A stretch of DNA of 10,218 bases from Candidatus Raymondbacteria bacterium RIFOXYA2_FULL_49_16 (GTDB lineage: Bacteria > Fibrobacterota > OXYB2-FULL-49-7 > XYB2-FULL-49-35). The DNA lies in NCBI GenBank assembly GCA_001789205.1, contig MFYT01000044.1, positions 1 through 10,218 of the forward strand, written 5' to 3'. The first letter of the stretch is position 1. Each line of letters starts with the position of its first letter. The notes under the pieces are model-generated. The model was not told the origin of the DNA and ran no database searches. It worked only from the letters and a program-made list of their open reading frames with translations. The position numbers were made by a program, and so were the translations under genes. Of this stretch, positions 1-7,461 are shown piece after piece.

Positions 1-3000
1 GTCATTTCCCATGAATTCGCGCTGAAACTGCCGTAGGTCGTCAGTGAAAAATAGGTCTCGGGACCGCTAAACGACGTGCCGTTCCAGTAATTCGTCGAGT
101 CCATGCAGTAGATCGACACTTTGATATCTGTGGGAAAACCCGTATAGGCACCGGTCAGCTTGTTCGGATTGGGATACATGGATATGGCGCCTGTTGGCGT
201 TGAATGGCTCGCCGTGGGCCCCGTGTAATCAAAGTAATCAATGTTCACGGTATCTTCGATAAATCCGTTCTCGATACCTCGTGACTTTATCGTGTAGTTT
301 GTCCCGCTCTCCCACGCAGGCATGCTCGTGGTCATGGTCCAGGTACCTGCACTGAAACTGCCATAACTGCCCAGCGACAACCAATTTTCCGTGGGAACGC
401 TGAAGTCAGACCCGGACCAGTAAAAACTCCCATCATATATGGTTACCTCAATATCTGACGGCGATCCCTGGTATGTACCATGAATCTCGTTGGGGCTGGG
501 ATAGTTTGTTATAGACCCCAGTGGCGAGGTCACGTCTGTCACGGTTCCCCAGTTGATGTTGTTGCCCGAGTTGGTGCTGTTGGTCACCGTGCCCCTGCTC
601 GCGCTTCCCGAGGCGTCGCTGTGGCCGATGGTCGCGTAATCGGCCGTAAGGGTGCCTGTCGCATTGATATACCATGTTGATGTGGGATTAATATTCAGCA
701 GATTGCTGTTCTGGCCCGACAATGACGCATTGCCTGCAACCGTGATGGTGATGCCATCAAGTCCTGAGATGGTCGATGCCGTGCCATTAGTAATGGTGAA
801 GTCCCCGCTGGCAACAGTGGTAATGTCCAGACCTGCGAAATTGAGCATACCAGCTGAATTAATAAAACTATTCGCCGTGAGATCGTTGGTGGACAGCGTA
901 AGGCCGCCGGCACCGGAATGGACAATGGCTGGGTGTGTTGTGGCTGCCTTTGGAATAAACGACTGTGCGCCGCTTGCGGTCAGTTCGAGTGTTCCGGTTC
1001 CGGCGATAAGGCTGGGTAGTGCGCTGAAATCAACGTCCATTGCGGCTGTTTTCAGGGTAGCAGAACCAAAATTAAGACCTCCGCCTGTCAGGGCAAGACC
1101 CATGCCCACGCTGTCTGTCAGGCCTACACCGAGATTGAATGTACCCGTATTAATAATAAGCGAATCTGCTGTCAACCCGTTCGTTTGTACCGTGGTACCG
1201 CCTGCGCCTGCCTGAATGAGCTTCGGAATAACATACCCTGCCTTGGGAGTGAAAGTCTGCGCGCTGGCACCCATAAAACGGAGGGAACCGCTGGCATTGA
1301 TAGAGGACAAGTTTGAAAAATCAGCTGAGCTGCCGGTTATGGTAAGTGCACCACCGGCTGTGGTAATGGTCAGACTACCCGCTCCAGAAAGGTTCGCTAC
1401 TGTATCGCTGTATGCGCCGGTCTCGAACGAACCTGAGGTTATGGTCAAATCCTTTGCCTTAAATCCGCGCGTGTTACAGATGACCGACCCGGTATTAGAC
1501 TTTGTGATATTGGGAAACAGCATGTTTGCGCGCGGAGTAAATGTCTGCGCGCCAGATCCGGAAAATTCGAGCGTTCCCGTGCCCGCAATCACATTGATAT
1601 TGTTGAAATCCGTGGTACCGGTTGATTGCAGCGTCGATGACCCAAAATCCACTGTCGCGCCCGAATTGCCCATAATACTCATCACCTGATGGGTACGACC
1701 CGCTCCCAGGCCAAGTACGCCGCTGTTGATTGTGATCAATCCAGCTATAAGATCGTTAGTGGAAAGCGTCACTGAAGCTATCGAGTCTTTCTGCAGCGTA
1801 ATGTTCGGATGAGTGGCCCCTGCCTTTGGCGTAAAACTCTGCAGAGCAGATCCGATAAATTTGAGAGTACCCGTACCTGCATTGACAGCGGAGAGTCCGC
1901 TCAAATCAGCATTGCCAGTCACATTGAGCGTGGTGGAATTGAAATCAAGCGTGCCCATAGCGCCCATGCTCATTATCGCATCAACTGTATCCGCTGATGT
2001 GGTTCCCAGATTAATGACCCCACTTTTAATAATCAATATTCCCGCCTTGAGCGCATTGGATTGCACGGTGACCGAATTGGATGATTTGTTAATAATGATA
2101 CTGGGGTGCTTCACGTTCATCTTGGGCGTGAAATTCTGCGCAGCTGTTCCCGTGAATTCAAGAAAACCTGTATTGATGTTCATGCCAATGAGAGACGTGA
2201 ATCCGTTTGCCGTGGCTGCGGTCTGGAGCGTACAAAGCGTACCGAAATTGATAAAGCCGCTTGAAAGCCCGATCATCTGACCCACGCTGTCACGCGTGTT
2301 CACACCAAGGTCAAGATATCCCATGACCGTCAGCTTGTTCGTCTTGAAGCCATTGTACATGACCCGTACCGAACAGGTCGCGGGAATATAGATGGCCGGA
2401 AGGAGCGGGCCCGCAGGCGGGATCAGCTTTTTCATCCCAGCGCCTGCCTGGAACTTGACGGAATCCGTACCCACCATGTTCAAGGCACCGCCCGAACGGA
2501 AGTCAGCGCCGCCGTTCAGCGCGAGATTGAACCCCTTGAAGTAGAATGTTCCCGTATACCCCGGTGTGAAAGTGATTGACTTTACCGTGACATTGTTCGA
2601 AAGGGAACATGCCTTGGTGCCGGCCTTAAAAATAACCGAATCGCCGCTCGAAGGCATGACATCCGTACTCCAGTTTGCGCCTGTGTTCCAGAAACCGTCT
2701 GCGCCGCCGCCGTCCCATTCAACGCCTGCGGGATTCAGTTCCTTGTGCTTTGCGGGCTGGACCACGCCCATCTTCGCATACGTCGTTGTAATATCCGAGG
2801 TTAAAAGTCCTATCATGAGACTGTCGTTGGCAACAAGGTTTGCCACATTGGCCCTGAGAATGTAATTGGTGGGTGCTGATACGTTAAATGACGATGAAAA
2901 AGTGACGGTACCTGTTGTGCCCGTAATATTCACACTTCCGGAACCGCCAACAGTGGTTGCTTCGCCAGCATCGATGATACCATTGCTGTTCGCGTCAATG

Positions 3001-4352
3001 AACAGCGCGGCGCCGGTCATGTCGCCCGTGGCAATGCCGCTGACATTTGAAAGATTTACAACAAGCTGGGTGACTGAAGGGGTGCCGGTACCCGGATAGA
3101 GAAGGAACGCAAAGAGGCCGGCACCGGTTTCTGCTCCGTTGGCCCCAAACGCATTGGGCTTTTGGCCTGCAACGTGGTTAGTAAGCGCAAGGTACTGGAA
3201 TGCGTAATATTCGTCAGCGCCAATGTCCCAGGCAGGTCCTTGCGGCCGCAACGAATCATCAATATCCCAGTTGAACAGGCCCGCGAACGAAACACCCTGG
3301 TCCTTTGCCGCGCTAAATCCAAGAATGTGCAGGTCGCGCGTGGCTGTTGCCGTGTCAATAAAGCCGATCTGACTGAAATCCACGCACAAGTTTCCGGGAA
3401 CAGCTGACAGCGAATTGTCGCCGCAGATATTGTACATATCGTCGTTGTCTATGGCAGTAGTGCCGTCGTCCGCAACGTCCTTGAGTTTGTTGCCCCAGAA
3501 AATATTGTTATTCACGCGGGTGATGATCCCGGATAAAATGCCCCAGCCTGTATCGCATAAAGCGACTGTATTGTTTATAAAGGTGAAATTTCCCGAACCC
3601 GTTCCTCCAACGCCGTACTTATGGCCGTAGATAATGCAGTTAAAGACTGTGTCGTTGCTGGCGCCGTTCAAATAGACGGCTTTGGCGTCAGTATTGCCGT
3701 CGCGAATAAGGCATCCGCTGATCTTGCAATTGGAGGCTGACAAATTCAGGCCGTTTGAACTCAGGTTCCGGATTTCAAGCCCTTCCAGTTTGATATTCGG
3801 TATAGTTATATTCCACGAGGCCGCATTGCCGTTTATCACAACACCTGTGTTTGCCTTGCCAATATGGCGATTTCCCGGTGCGGCTTTGATCGTGATGGTA
3901 TGGGTCTGATCCGTGCTCCAGCCGGTAATGCCTGCAACCATCAGTTCCGCGTCCTTGTAGAGCATTGCCACTTCCGCCTGGTTGTCAGTGATCAGGTCGC
4001 GGCTTTGCGCGCCCCACGCGCTCAAACCTGAAAATTTGCGCATGATAGTGTATGCGGCACCGCTCTGGGTAGAACCTGCAAGACTGCGCAGAACAATACG
4101 GGTTTCAGACGTTACAGAGTCGATCATATAGCCGGTGGCGCCAATAGCGATCGAATCGCCTGGTCCGCGGTTGGTAGTGATCCATGCTGTGCCCGTACCT
4201 GTGACCACGGGAGACCCGCTGGTTGTGGCAACAGTGCCGGTCGTATAATTGGCCGCACTGCCGACCGATACGCTGCGCACAGTTTGCGCAAAAATCGGAC
4301 CAGCGGCAAGCGCCAGACACGCAGCAAGGGCGAACTTCATCGTATTTTTCAT
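1..4352 (-). CDS. Giant secreted repeat protein, adhesin-like (3' end outside window)
   Basis: Probable surface or secreted adhesin. The frame stays open for 1450 codons and leaves the window without a stop, so the C-terminus and any anchoring or sorting signal are unseen. Layout by residue: signal peptide 1-22 (cut after IFA, before QT); small beta domain about 35-100; right-handed parallel beta-helix about 150-380, rich in Asn/Gly/Ser/Ile turns and closing with DIGADEY (376-382), a common end of such folds; a beta-sandwich-like stretch with a calcium-loop-like DANSNGIIDAGE (453-464); a WDGGG...WNTGANW module near 545-576; six repeats of 97-100 residues, about 630-1210; then two Ig-like repeats, 1273-1375 and 1379 onward. 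The start ATG overlaps the upstream regulator's stop (ATGA). AAAGG lies 8 nt upstream of it. ATG at 4340 is an alternative start. Adhesion is inferred from architecture; a degradative beta-helix enzyme is possible, but no catalytic motif was seen. Confidence 0.85.
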   Translation of the reverse strand, partial: MKNTMKFALAACLALAAGPIFAQTVRSVSVGSAANYTTGTVATTSGSPVVTGTGTAWITTNRGPGDSIAIGATGYMIDSVTSETRIVLRSLAGSTQSGAAYTIMRKFSGLSAWGAQSRDLITDNQAEVAMLYKDAELMVAGITGWSTDQTHTITIKAAPGNRHIGKANTGVVINGNAASWNITIPNIKLEGLEIRNLSSNGLNLSASNCKISGCLIRDGNTDAKAVYLNGASNDTVFNCIIYGHKYGVGGTGSGNFTFINNTVALCDTGWGILSGIITRVNNNIFWGNKLKDVADDGTTAIDNDDMYNICGDNSLSAVPGNLCVDFSQIGFIDTATATRDLHILGFSAAKDQGVSFAGLFNWDIDDSLRPQGPAWDIGADEYYAFQYLALTNHVAGQKPNAFGANGAETGAGLFAFLLYPGTGTPSVTQLVVNLSNVSGIATGDMTGAALFIDANSNGIIDAGEATTVGGSGSVNITGTTGTVTFSSSFNVSAPTNYILRANVANLVANDSLMIGLLTSDITTTYAKMGVVQPAKHKELNPAGVEWDGGGADGFWNTGANWSTDVMPSSGDSVIFKAGTKACSLSNNVTVKSITFTPGYTGTFYFKGFNLALNGGADFRSGGALNMVGTDSVKFQAGAGMKKLIPPAGPLLPAIYIPATCSVRVMYNGFKTNKLTVMGYLDLGVNTRDSVGQMIGLSSGFINFGTLCTLQTAATANGFTSLIGMNINTGFLEFTGTAAQNFTPKMNVKHPSIIINKSSNSVTVQSNALKAGILIIKSGVINLGTTSADTVDAIMSMGAMGTLDFNSTTLNVTGNADLSGLSAVNAGTGTLKFIGSALQSFTPKAGATHPNITLQKDSIASVTLSTNDLIAGLITINSGVLGLGAGRTHQVMSIMGNSGATVDFGSSTLQSTGTTDFNNINVIAGTGTLEFSGSGAQTFTPRANMLFPNITKSNTGSVICNTRGFKAKDLTITSGSFETGAYSDTVANLSGAGSLTITTAGGALTITGSSADFSNLSSINASGSLRFMGASAQTFTPKAGYVIPKLIQAGAGGTTVQTNGLTADSLIINTGTFNLGVGLTDSVGMGLALTGGGLNFGSATLKTAAMDVDFSALPSLIAGTGTLELTASGAQSFIPKAATTHPAIVHSGAGGLTLSTNDLTANSFINSAGMLNFAGLDITTVASGDFTITNGTASTISGLDGITITVAGNASLSGQNSNLLNINPTSTWYINATGTLTADYATIGHSDASGSASRGTVTNSTNSGNNINWGTVTDVTSPLGSITNYPSPNEIHGTYQGSPSDIEVTIYDGSFYWSGSDFSVPTENWLSLGSYGSFSAGTWTMTTSMPAWESGTNYTIKSRGIENGFIEDTVNIDYFDYTGPTASHSTPTGAISMYPNPNKLTGAYTGFPTDIKVSIYCMDSTNYWNGTSFSGPETYFSLTTYGSFSANSWEM
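720..2470 (-). repeat. Six tandem protein repeats of about 97-100 residues inside the giant protein
   Basis: Each unit follows the pattern G-T-L-x-F-x-G-x-x-A-Q-x-F-x-P-K, then HPxI, a TxxNxL-like segment, and a short D-S-V-x-x-L or similar. The AQ(N/S/T)F(T/I)P motifs fall near 2140, 1848, 1546, 1258 and 965, spaced 288-302 nt; a degenerate first copy (KKLIPP) lies near 2440. The repeats are well diverged at DNA level, which suggests an old duplication rather than recent slippage. This pattern is typical of stalk-like beta modules in long adhesins. Unit borders are approximate. Confidence 0.75.
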
Positions 4353-4924
4353 ATGTCCTGCCTTTGTTTATTTTCGTCAGACATTGCCGGAACCGTCTCA
4401 TCGGCAAACCGCGAACCCACACGCACCTCGTCTTCAGAAATGATCGTGTTCACAATGGTCCCTTCGAGCGGGCTCCTCAGAAATCCTACTTCGTCCGAGA
4501 CCCAAACTTTTACATTATGGTATTTATTCAGGATTGAACGCAGGGTATCTTGCGGAAAATCGAGCCCCCGCAATAAAACCGCGAACCCGTGCATGCTCAC
4601 GTCGACCAATGTGCCGCCGCATACCAGCCGGGCATCGGGAATGCCGTCCATGAGTTCGACCCGGGCTGTATAGGCAAGGCCAATGCGCGGATTTATCCGG
4701 CGGTCGCGTGCGCGTTGTGCGGCGAGTATTTTCTCGGATTCAAAGTGCGAGAGCCTGCGGCCCCGTATATTCACAAAACGCAGCACCTCTTCACGCTGGA
4801 ACCGGCGGTGTCCGCCCAGGGTTTTAAACGCGGGCAGTAGCCCCTTCCGCTCCCAGTATTGGACGGTCGAAGGCGCAACAGCGCACAATTCTGCGACTTC
4901 TTTAATTGTCAATATCTCGTTCAT
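4349..4924 (-). CDS. MerR-type HTH fused to PilZ domain: putative c-di-GMP-responsive transcription regulator
   Basis: 191 aa. Residues 4-52 form a MerR/BldC-like winged helix (IKEVAELCAVAPSTVQYWER, then the wing KTLGGHRRF). Residues about 53-75 are a charged linker. Residues 76-175 look like a PilZ domain carrying both c-di-GMP signatures: RxxxR as R76-INP-R80 and DxSxxG as D108-V-S110-MH-G113. PilZ proteins with these motifs normally bind c-di-GMP, and MerR-family proteins normally bind palindromes between -35 and -10, so a one-component c-di-GMP sensor-regulator is the simplest reading. Start choice: GGAG (4932-4935 on the complement) sits 7 nt upstream of the ATG. The stop TGA overlaps the next gene's ATG by 4 nt, pointing to co-transcription and translational coupling with the giant adhesin-like gene. 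The domain calls are strong; ligand binding and targets are inferred. Confidence 0.9.
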   Translation of the reverse strand: MNEILTIKEVAELCAVAPSTVQYWERKGLLPAFKTLGGHRRFQREEVLRFVNIRGRRLSHFESEKILAAQRARDRRINPRIGLAYTARVELMDGIPDARLVCGGTLVDVSMHGFAVLLRGLDFPQDTLRSILNKYHNVKVWVSDEVGFLRSPLEGTIVNTIISEDEVRVGSRFADETVPAMSDENKQRQDI

Positions 4925-4991
4925 GGTGCTTCTCCGTTTGAATTCAGGATGAAATAGATACGGGTTGGTTTTTGATGAACATGTACGTATA

Positions 4992-5020
4992 ATTTTATAT
5001 TAATTAATATACAAAGTCAA
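4992..5020 (-). promoter_or_regulatory. Promoter of the MerR-PilZ/adhesin operon
   Basis: On the minus strand, TTGACT (5020-5015) and TAAAAT (4997-4992) are separated by exactly 17 nt, a near-consensus sigma-70 pair. The predicted transcript start is near 4985, giving a leader of about 60 nt before the ATG at 4924. The surrounding 287-nt divergent intergenic region (4925-5211) is strongly AT-rich and has no gene. Confidence 0.6.
4996..5011. promoter_or_regulatory. Perfect 16-nt palindrome in the promoter spacer, candidate MerR-PilZ operator
   Basis: TATATTAATTAATATA is a perfect palindrome. It occupies nearly all of the spacer between the -35 and -10 boxes of the minus-strand promoter, which is where MerR-family regulators bind. 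It is pure A/T in an A/T-rich stretch, so chance is a real alternative. The related but imperfect ATATTAATTATAT at 5190-5202, next to nfo, could be a second site. Confidence 0.4.
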
Positions 5021-5173
5021 CAACCAAATCACTCAAAACGACAATACTATTATTTATCTTATTTGATATCATTAGTTTATGTTGTTTGTTAAAATCATAT
5101 AATTTATTAAATTTCATGTAATGCATTATATGTGTGCCATAAATAAATATAGCAGAATCAACAATTCAAATCC

Positions 5174-5203
5174 GTGATCAGGATCACAAATATTAATTAT
5201 ATT
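5174..5203 (+). promoter_or_regulatory. Putative nfo promoter with inverted repeat GTGATC-AG-GATCAC
   Basis: A perfect 6-bp inverted repeat with a 2-nt centre lies at 5174-5187. A -10-like TATATT lies at 5198-5203, only 8 nt before the nfo ATG. The -35 at 17-nt spacing (TGATCA) is poor and falls inside the inverted repeat, as expected if an activator or repressor binds there. No Shine-Dalgarno lies between the -10 and the ATG, so the transcript may be leaderless. Confidence 0.35.
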
Positions 5204-5211
5204 GTTGTTTT

Positions 5212-6096
5212 ATGGTTCTACTTGGCGCACATGTATCTGCCTCAGGAGGCGTATCCAACGCGCCCCTCAACGGGAAAAACCTCGGATGCACTGCCATCCA
5301 ACTCTTTTCGAAAAACCAACGCCAGTGGTCTGCCCCGCCCCTTTCTGACGATGAAACAGCGGCATATTTCACTAATCTGAAGGCATCGGGAATCGTTTCT
5401 GTTGTGGCGCACGACACCTATCTGATAAATCTGGGGTCGCCTGATACCGAAATGCGTGAAAAATCGCTGCATGCCGTTATCGACGAGATTAAACGGGCCA
5501 ACAAGCTCAAACTCAACGGCATTGTCTTTCACCCCGGATCACATATGGGTGCAGGCGATGCACAAGGCATCAGGTTTGTGGTAAGCAGCCTGAACAGGGC
5601 AGTGGACGAAACTCCGGACTGCACAGCGCCTATCCTCATTGAAACAACCGCTGGCCAGGGAACAAACCTGGGCCATACGTTTGAACATATCCGGGACATG
5701 CTCGCTGGCGTAAAGGACAAATCCCGCTTTGGCGTGTGCTACGACACCTGCCATACCTTTTGCGCAGGATACGATATCAGAACGGCAGAAACGTACAAAG
5801 CGACCATGGAGAAATTCAATTCAATCATCGGCCTATCAAACCTGAAATGCATCCACATGAACGATACTGACTATGAACTGGGATCAAAAAAAGACCGGCA
5901 CCAGAACATCGGCAAAGGCGTAATCGGCAAAGCAGCCTTTGGCTTTTTCATGAACGATCCCCGGTTTCAAAATGTGCCGAAAATACTCGAAACCCCGGGC
6001 GGTGACGAATGGTATGCCAGGGATTTGAAGACATTGAAAGGATTGATGAAAACCAAGGTTAAGGCTAAGGTTAGAAAGCCAAAGCAGAATGCATAA
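5212..6096 (+). CDS. nfo: Endonuclease IV (AP endonuclease family 2)
   Basis: Cytoplasmic base-excision-repair enzyme that cuts the backbone 5' of abasic sites and removes 3' blocking groups; a TIM barrel with three metal ions. 294 aa, against about 285 in E. coli. It opens with [13 protein letters not shown], and all nine expected metal ligands can be placed: H67, H107 (FHPGSH), E144, D178 and H181 (CYDTCH), H215 (IHMND), D228 and H230 (KKDRH) and E260 (ETPGG). The start is fixed by the family N-terminus and by an in-frame TAA at 5194. There is no recognisable ribosome-binding site. The C-terminal 15 residues are a lysine-rich tail ([12 protein letters not shown]...) encoded by a short DNA repeat, AAGGTTA twice at 12-nt spacing. 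It is divergent from the MerR-PilZ gene and 44 nt upstream of thiC, possibly co-transcribed. Confidence 0.97.
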   Translation: MVLLGAHVSASGGVSNAPLNGKNLGCTAIQLFSKNQRQWSAPPLSDDETAAYFTNLKASGIVSVVAHDTYLINLGSPDTEMREKSLHAVIDEIKRANKLKLNGIVFHPGSHMGAGDAQGIRFVVSSLNRAVDETPDCTAPILIETTAGQGTNLGHTFEHIRDMLAGVKDKSRFGVCYDTCHTFCAGYDIRTAETYKATMEKFNSIIGLSNLKCIHMNDTDYELGSKKDRHQNIGKGVIGKAAFGFFMNDPRFQNVPKILETPGGDEWYARDLKTLKGLMKTKVKAKVRKPKQNA

Positions 6097-6098
6097 TT

Positions 6099-6136
6099 TC
6101 CTCAACCTTAACCTCGACACTTAACCTTTTTGAGGA
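6099..6136 (+). promoter_or_regulatory. Possible hairpin masking the thiC ribosome-binding site
   Basis: TCCTCAA (6099-6105) is the exact complement of TTGAGGA (6130-6136), which holds the thiC Shine-Dalgarno GAGG 5 nt before the ATG. The loop carries two direct CTTAACCT copies (6107-6114 and 6120-6127). These can instead pair with GGTTA repeats in the end of nfo: AGGTTAAGG 6056-6064 with CCTTAACCT 6106-6114, and AAGGTTA 6067-6073 with TAACCTT 6122-6128. The pairings cross the hairpin, so they are alternatives or a pseudoknot. No TPP riboswitch consensus is visible. A regulatory role is inferred. Confidence 0.35.
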
Positions 6137-6140
6137 TTCC

Positions 6141-7409
6141 ATGACCCAATACCAGGCAGCGAAGAAAAAAATCATTACCCCTGAAATGAAATGCGTGGCA
6201 AAGAACGAATACCTGAAGCCGGAATTTGTGCGCAACGAAATTGCCAAGGGCAGACTCATCATTACGGCAAACAAAAAACACCGGAACCTTATACCCATTG
6301 GCATTGGCCGGGCAGTGCGTTGCAAAATAAACTCAAATATCGGCACATCAGCGCTTTCGTCAGACATACAAAAAGAGGTCGAAAAGCTGCGCGTGTCCGT
6401 GAAGTATGGGGCTGATACGGTCATGGACCTCTCCACTGGGGGAAATATCCCCGCCATACGCAAAGCCATTCTCAGAAACGCGAAAGTCCCTGTGGGCACA
6501 GTGCCTATTTACGAGACACTTGCGGACATGAAAGACCCCATGAACATGACGCCTGCGGCAATCCTTAAAACCATAGCTTCTCAAGCGGACCAAGGTGTTG
6601 ATTTTATGACTATACACTGCGGCCTGCTCCGAAGACACCTGCCATTGGCCTGCAAACGCCTGACAAGGATTGTAAGCAGGGGCGGATCCATTATGGCCCG
6701 ATGGATGGCCTATCACAACAAGGAAAATCCCTTCTTTACCCACTTTGACACCATACTCGATATCTGCAAGGAATACGACGTATCCCTGTCCCTGGGCGAC
6801 GGCCTGCGGCCCGGAAGCCTTGCCGATGCCAGCGATAAAGCACAATTCGCTGAACTAAAAGTGCTAGGCGAACTGACCCTGCGCGCATGGGACAAGGGAG
6901 TGCAGGTCATGATCGAAGGCCCGGGCCACGTGCCATTTGACCAGATTGAAATGAACATGAAACTGCAGGAAAAACTCTGCCACGGCGCGCCCTTCTATGT
7001 GCTTGGCCCCCTAGTCACGGACATTGCGCCCGGCTATGACCACATTACCTCTGCCATTGGCGCCACCATGGCGGGCTTTTGCGGCGCTGCCATGCTCTGC
7101 TATGTGACCCCGCGCGAACACCTGGGCCTGCCAGACGCCGAAGACGTGCGTCAAGGAATCATTGCCTATAAAATCGCGGCACACGCGGTGGACGTGGCCC
7201 TGCACCGGCCCCACGCTCGCGAACGTGACGACGCAATGTCGCGGGCGCGCTATGCCTTTGACTGGGAGAAACAGTTCAAACTCGCCATGGATCCGGAACG
7301 GGCGCGGGAATTCTACAAAAAAAGCAGGACGGCGAAACAGGAAAAAGACGACTATTGCACCATGTGCGGACCGAATTTCTGCGCAATGAAAAACAGCGGA
7401 AGAATCTGA
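6141..7409 (+). CDS. thiC: Phosphomethylpyrimidine synthase ThiC
   Basis: Radical-SAM enzyme that rearranges aminoimidazole ribotide to HMP-phosphate, the pyrimidine half of thiamine. 422 aa, the length of the short form found in many anaerobes and lacking the N-terminal extension of the E. coli enzyme. Visible signatures: [18 protein letters not shown] (residues 53-70), [14 protein letters not shown] (88-101), [12 protein letters not shown] (219-230), EGPGHVP (259-265), [19 protein letters not shown] (289-307) and the C-terminal cluster motif CTMCGPNFC (C406, C409, C414), the CX2CX4C of this family. GAGG precedes the ATG by 5 nt. It stands alone, without other thiamine genes. The paralogue BzaF/BzaA/B (benzimidazole synthesis) is the main alternative; lacking bza/cob neighbours, ThiC is preferred. 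Confidence 0.92.
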   Translation: MTQYQAAKKKIITPEMKCVAKNEYLKPEFVRNEIAKGRLIITANKKHRNLIPIGIGRAVRCKINSNIGTSALSSDIQKEVEKLRVSVKYGADTVMDLSTGGNIPAIRKAILRNAKVPVGTVPIYETLADMKDPMNMTPAAILKTIASQADQGVDFMTIHCGLLRRHLPLACKRLTRIVSRGGSIMARWMAYHNKENPFFTHFDTILDICKEYDVSLSLGDGLRPGSLADASDKAQFAELKVLGELTLRAWDKGVQVMIEGPGHVPFDQIEMNMKLQEKLCHGAPFYVLGPLVTDIAPGYDHITSAIGATMAGFCGAAMLCYVTPREHLGLPDAEDVRQGIIAYKIAAHAVDVALHRPHARERDDAMSRARYAFDWEKQFKLAMDPERAREFYKKSRTAKQEKDDYCTMCGPNFCAMKNSGRI

Positions 7410-7422
7410 TCAGGGAATTTAT

Positions 7423-7461
7423 GGATAAGGCACGAGCCTCGAGCCTCGTGCCTTCTTATCC
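7423..7461. terminator. Strong hairpin between convergent thiC and the GNAT gene (bidirectional terminator)
   Basis: GGATAAG-GCACGAG pairs with CTCGTGCC-TT-CTTATCC (7446-7461) with a 2-nt bulge; the apical region centres on CTCGAG. It lies just after the thiC stop and contains the stop codon of the opposing gene (TAA at 7458-7456). Neither side has a clear T-tract, so intrinsic termination is not assured. Confidence 0.55.

Noticed and set aside
652-3909. Several long plus-strand frames (for example 652-1215, 1216-1689, 1813-2280, 2566-2865)
   Set aside because: They lie antisense to the continuous minus-strand frame, which has a signal peptide and clear internal repeats; their translations are Val/Pro/Ala-rich mirror products with no domain.
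4316-4352. Lipoprotein signal (LAAC at residues 9-12 of the giant protein)
   Set aside because: The hydrophobic stretch before the cysteine is only about 5 residues; a normal signal-peptidase-I site after IFA (residue 22) fits better.
4105-4422. Minus-strand frame of 105 codons across the regulator/adhesin junction
   Set aside because: Out of frame with both real genes and of no recognisable composition; the ATGA junction explains the region fully.
5119-5128. Palindrome TAATGCATTA in the divergent intergenic region
   Set aside because: Short, A/T-rich and not tied to any promoter element; likely chance.
6097-6140. TPP riboswitch ahead of thiC
   Set aside because: Only 44 nt lie between nfo and thiC, and no thi-box consensus is visible there or upstream.
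6141-7409. BzaF or another ThiC paralogue for benzimidazole synthesis
   Set aside because: The sequence cannot fully separate them by eye, but there are no bza or cobalamin genes nearby and all ThiC motifs are present.
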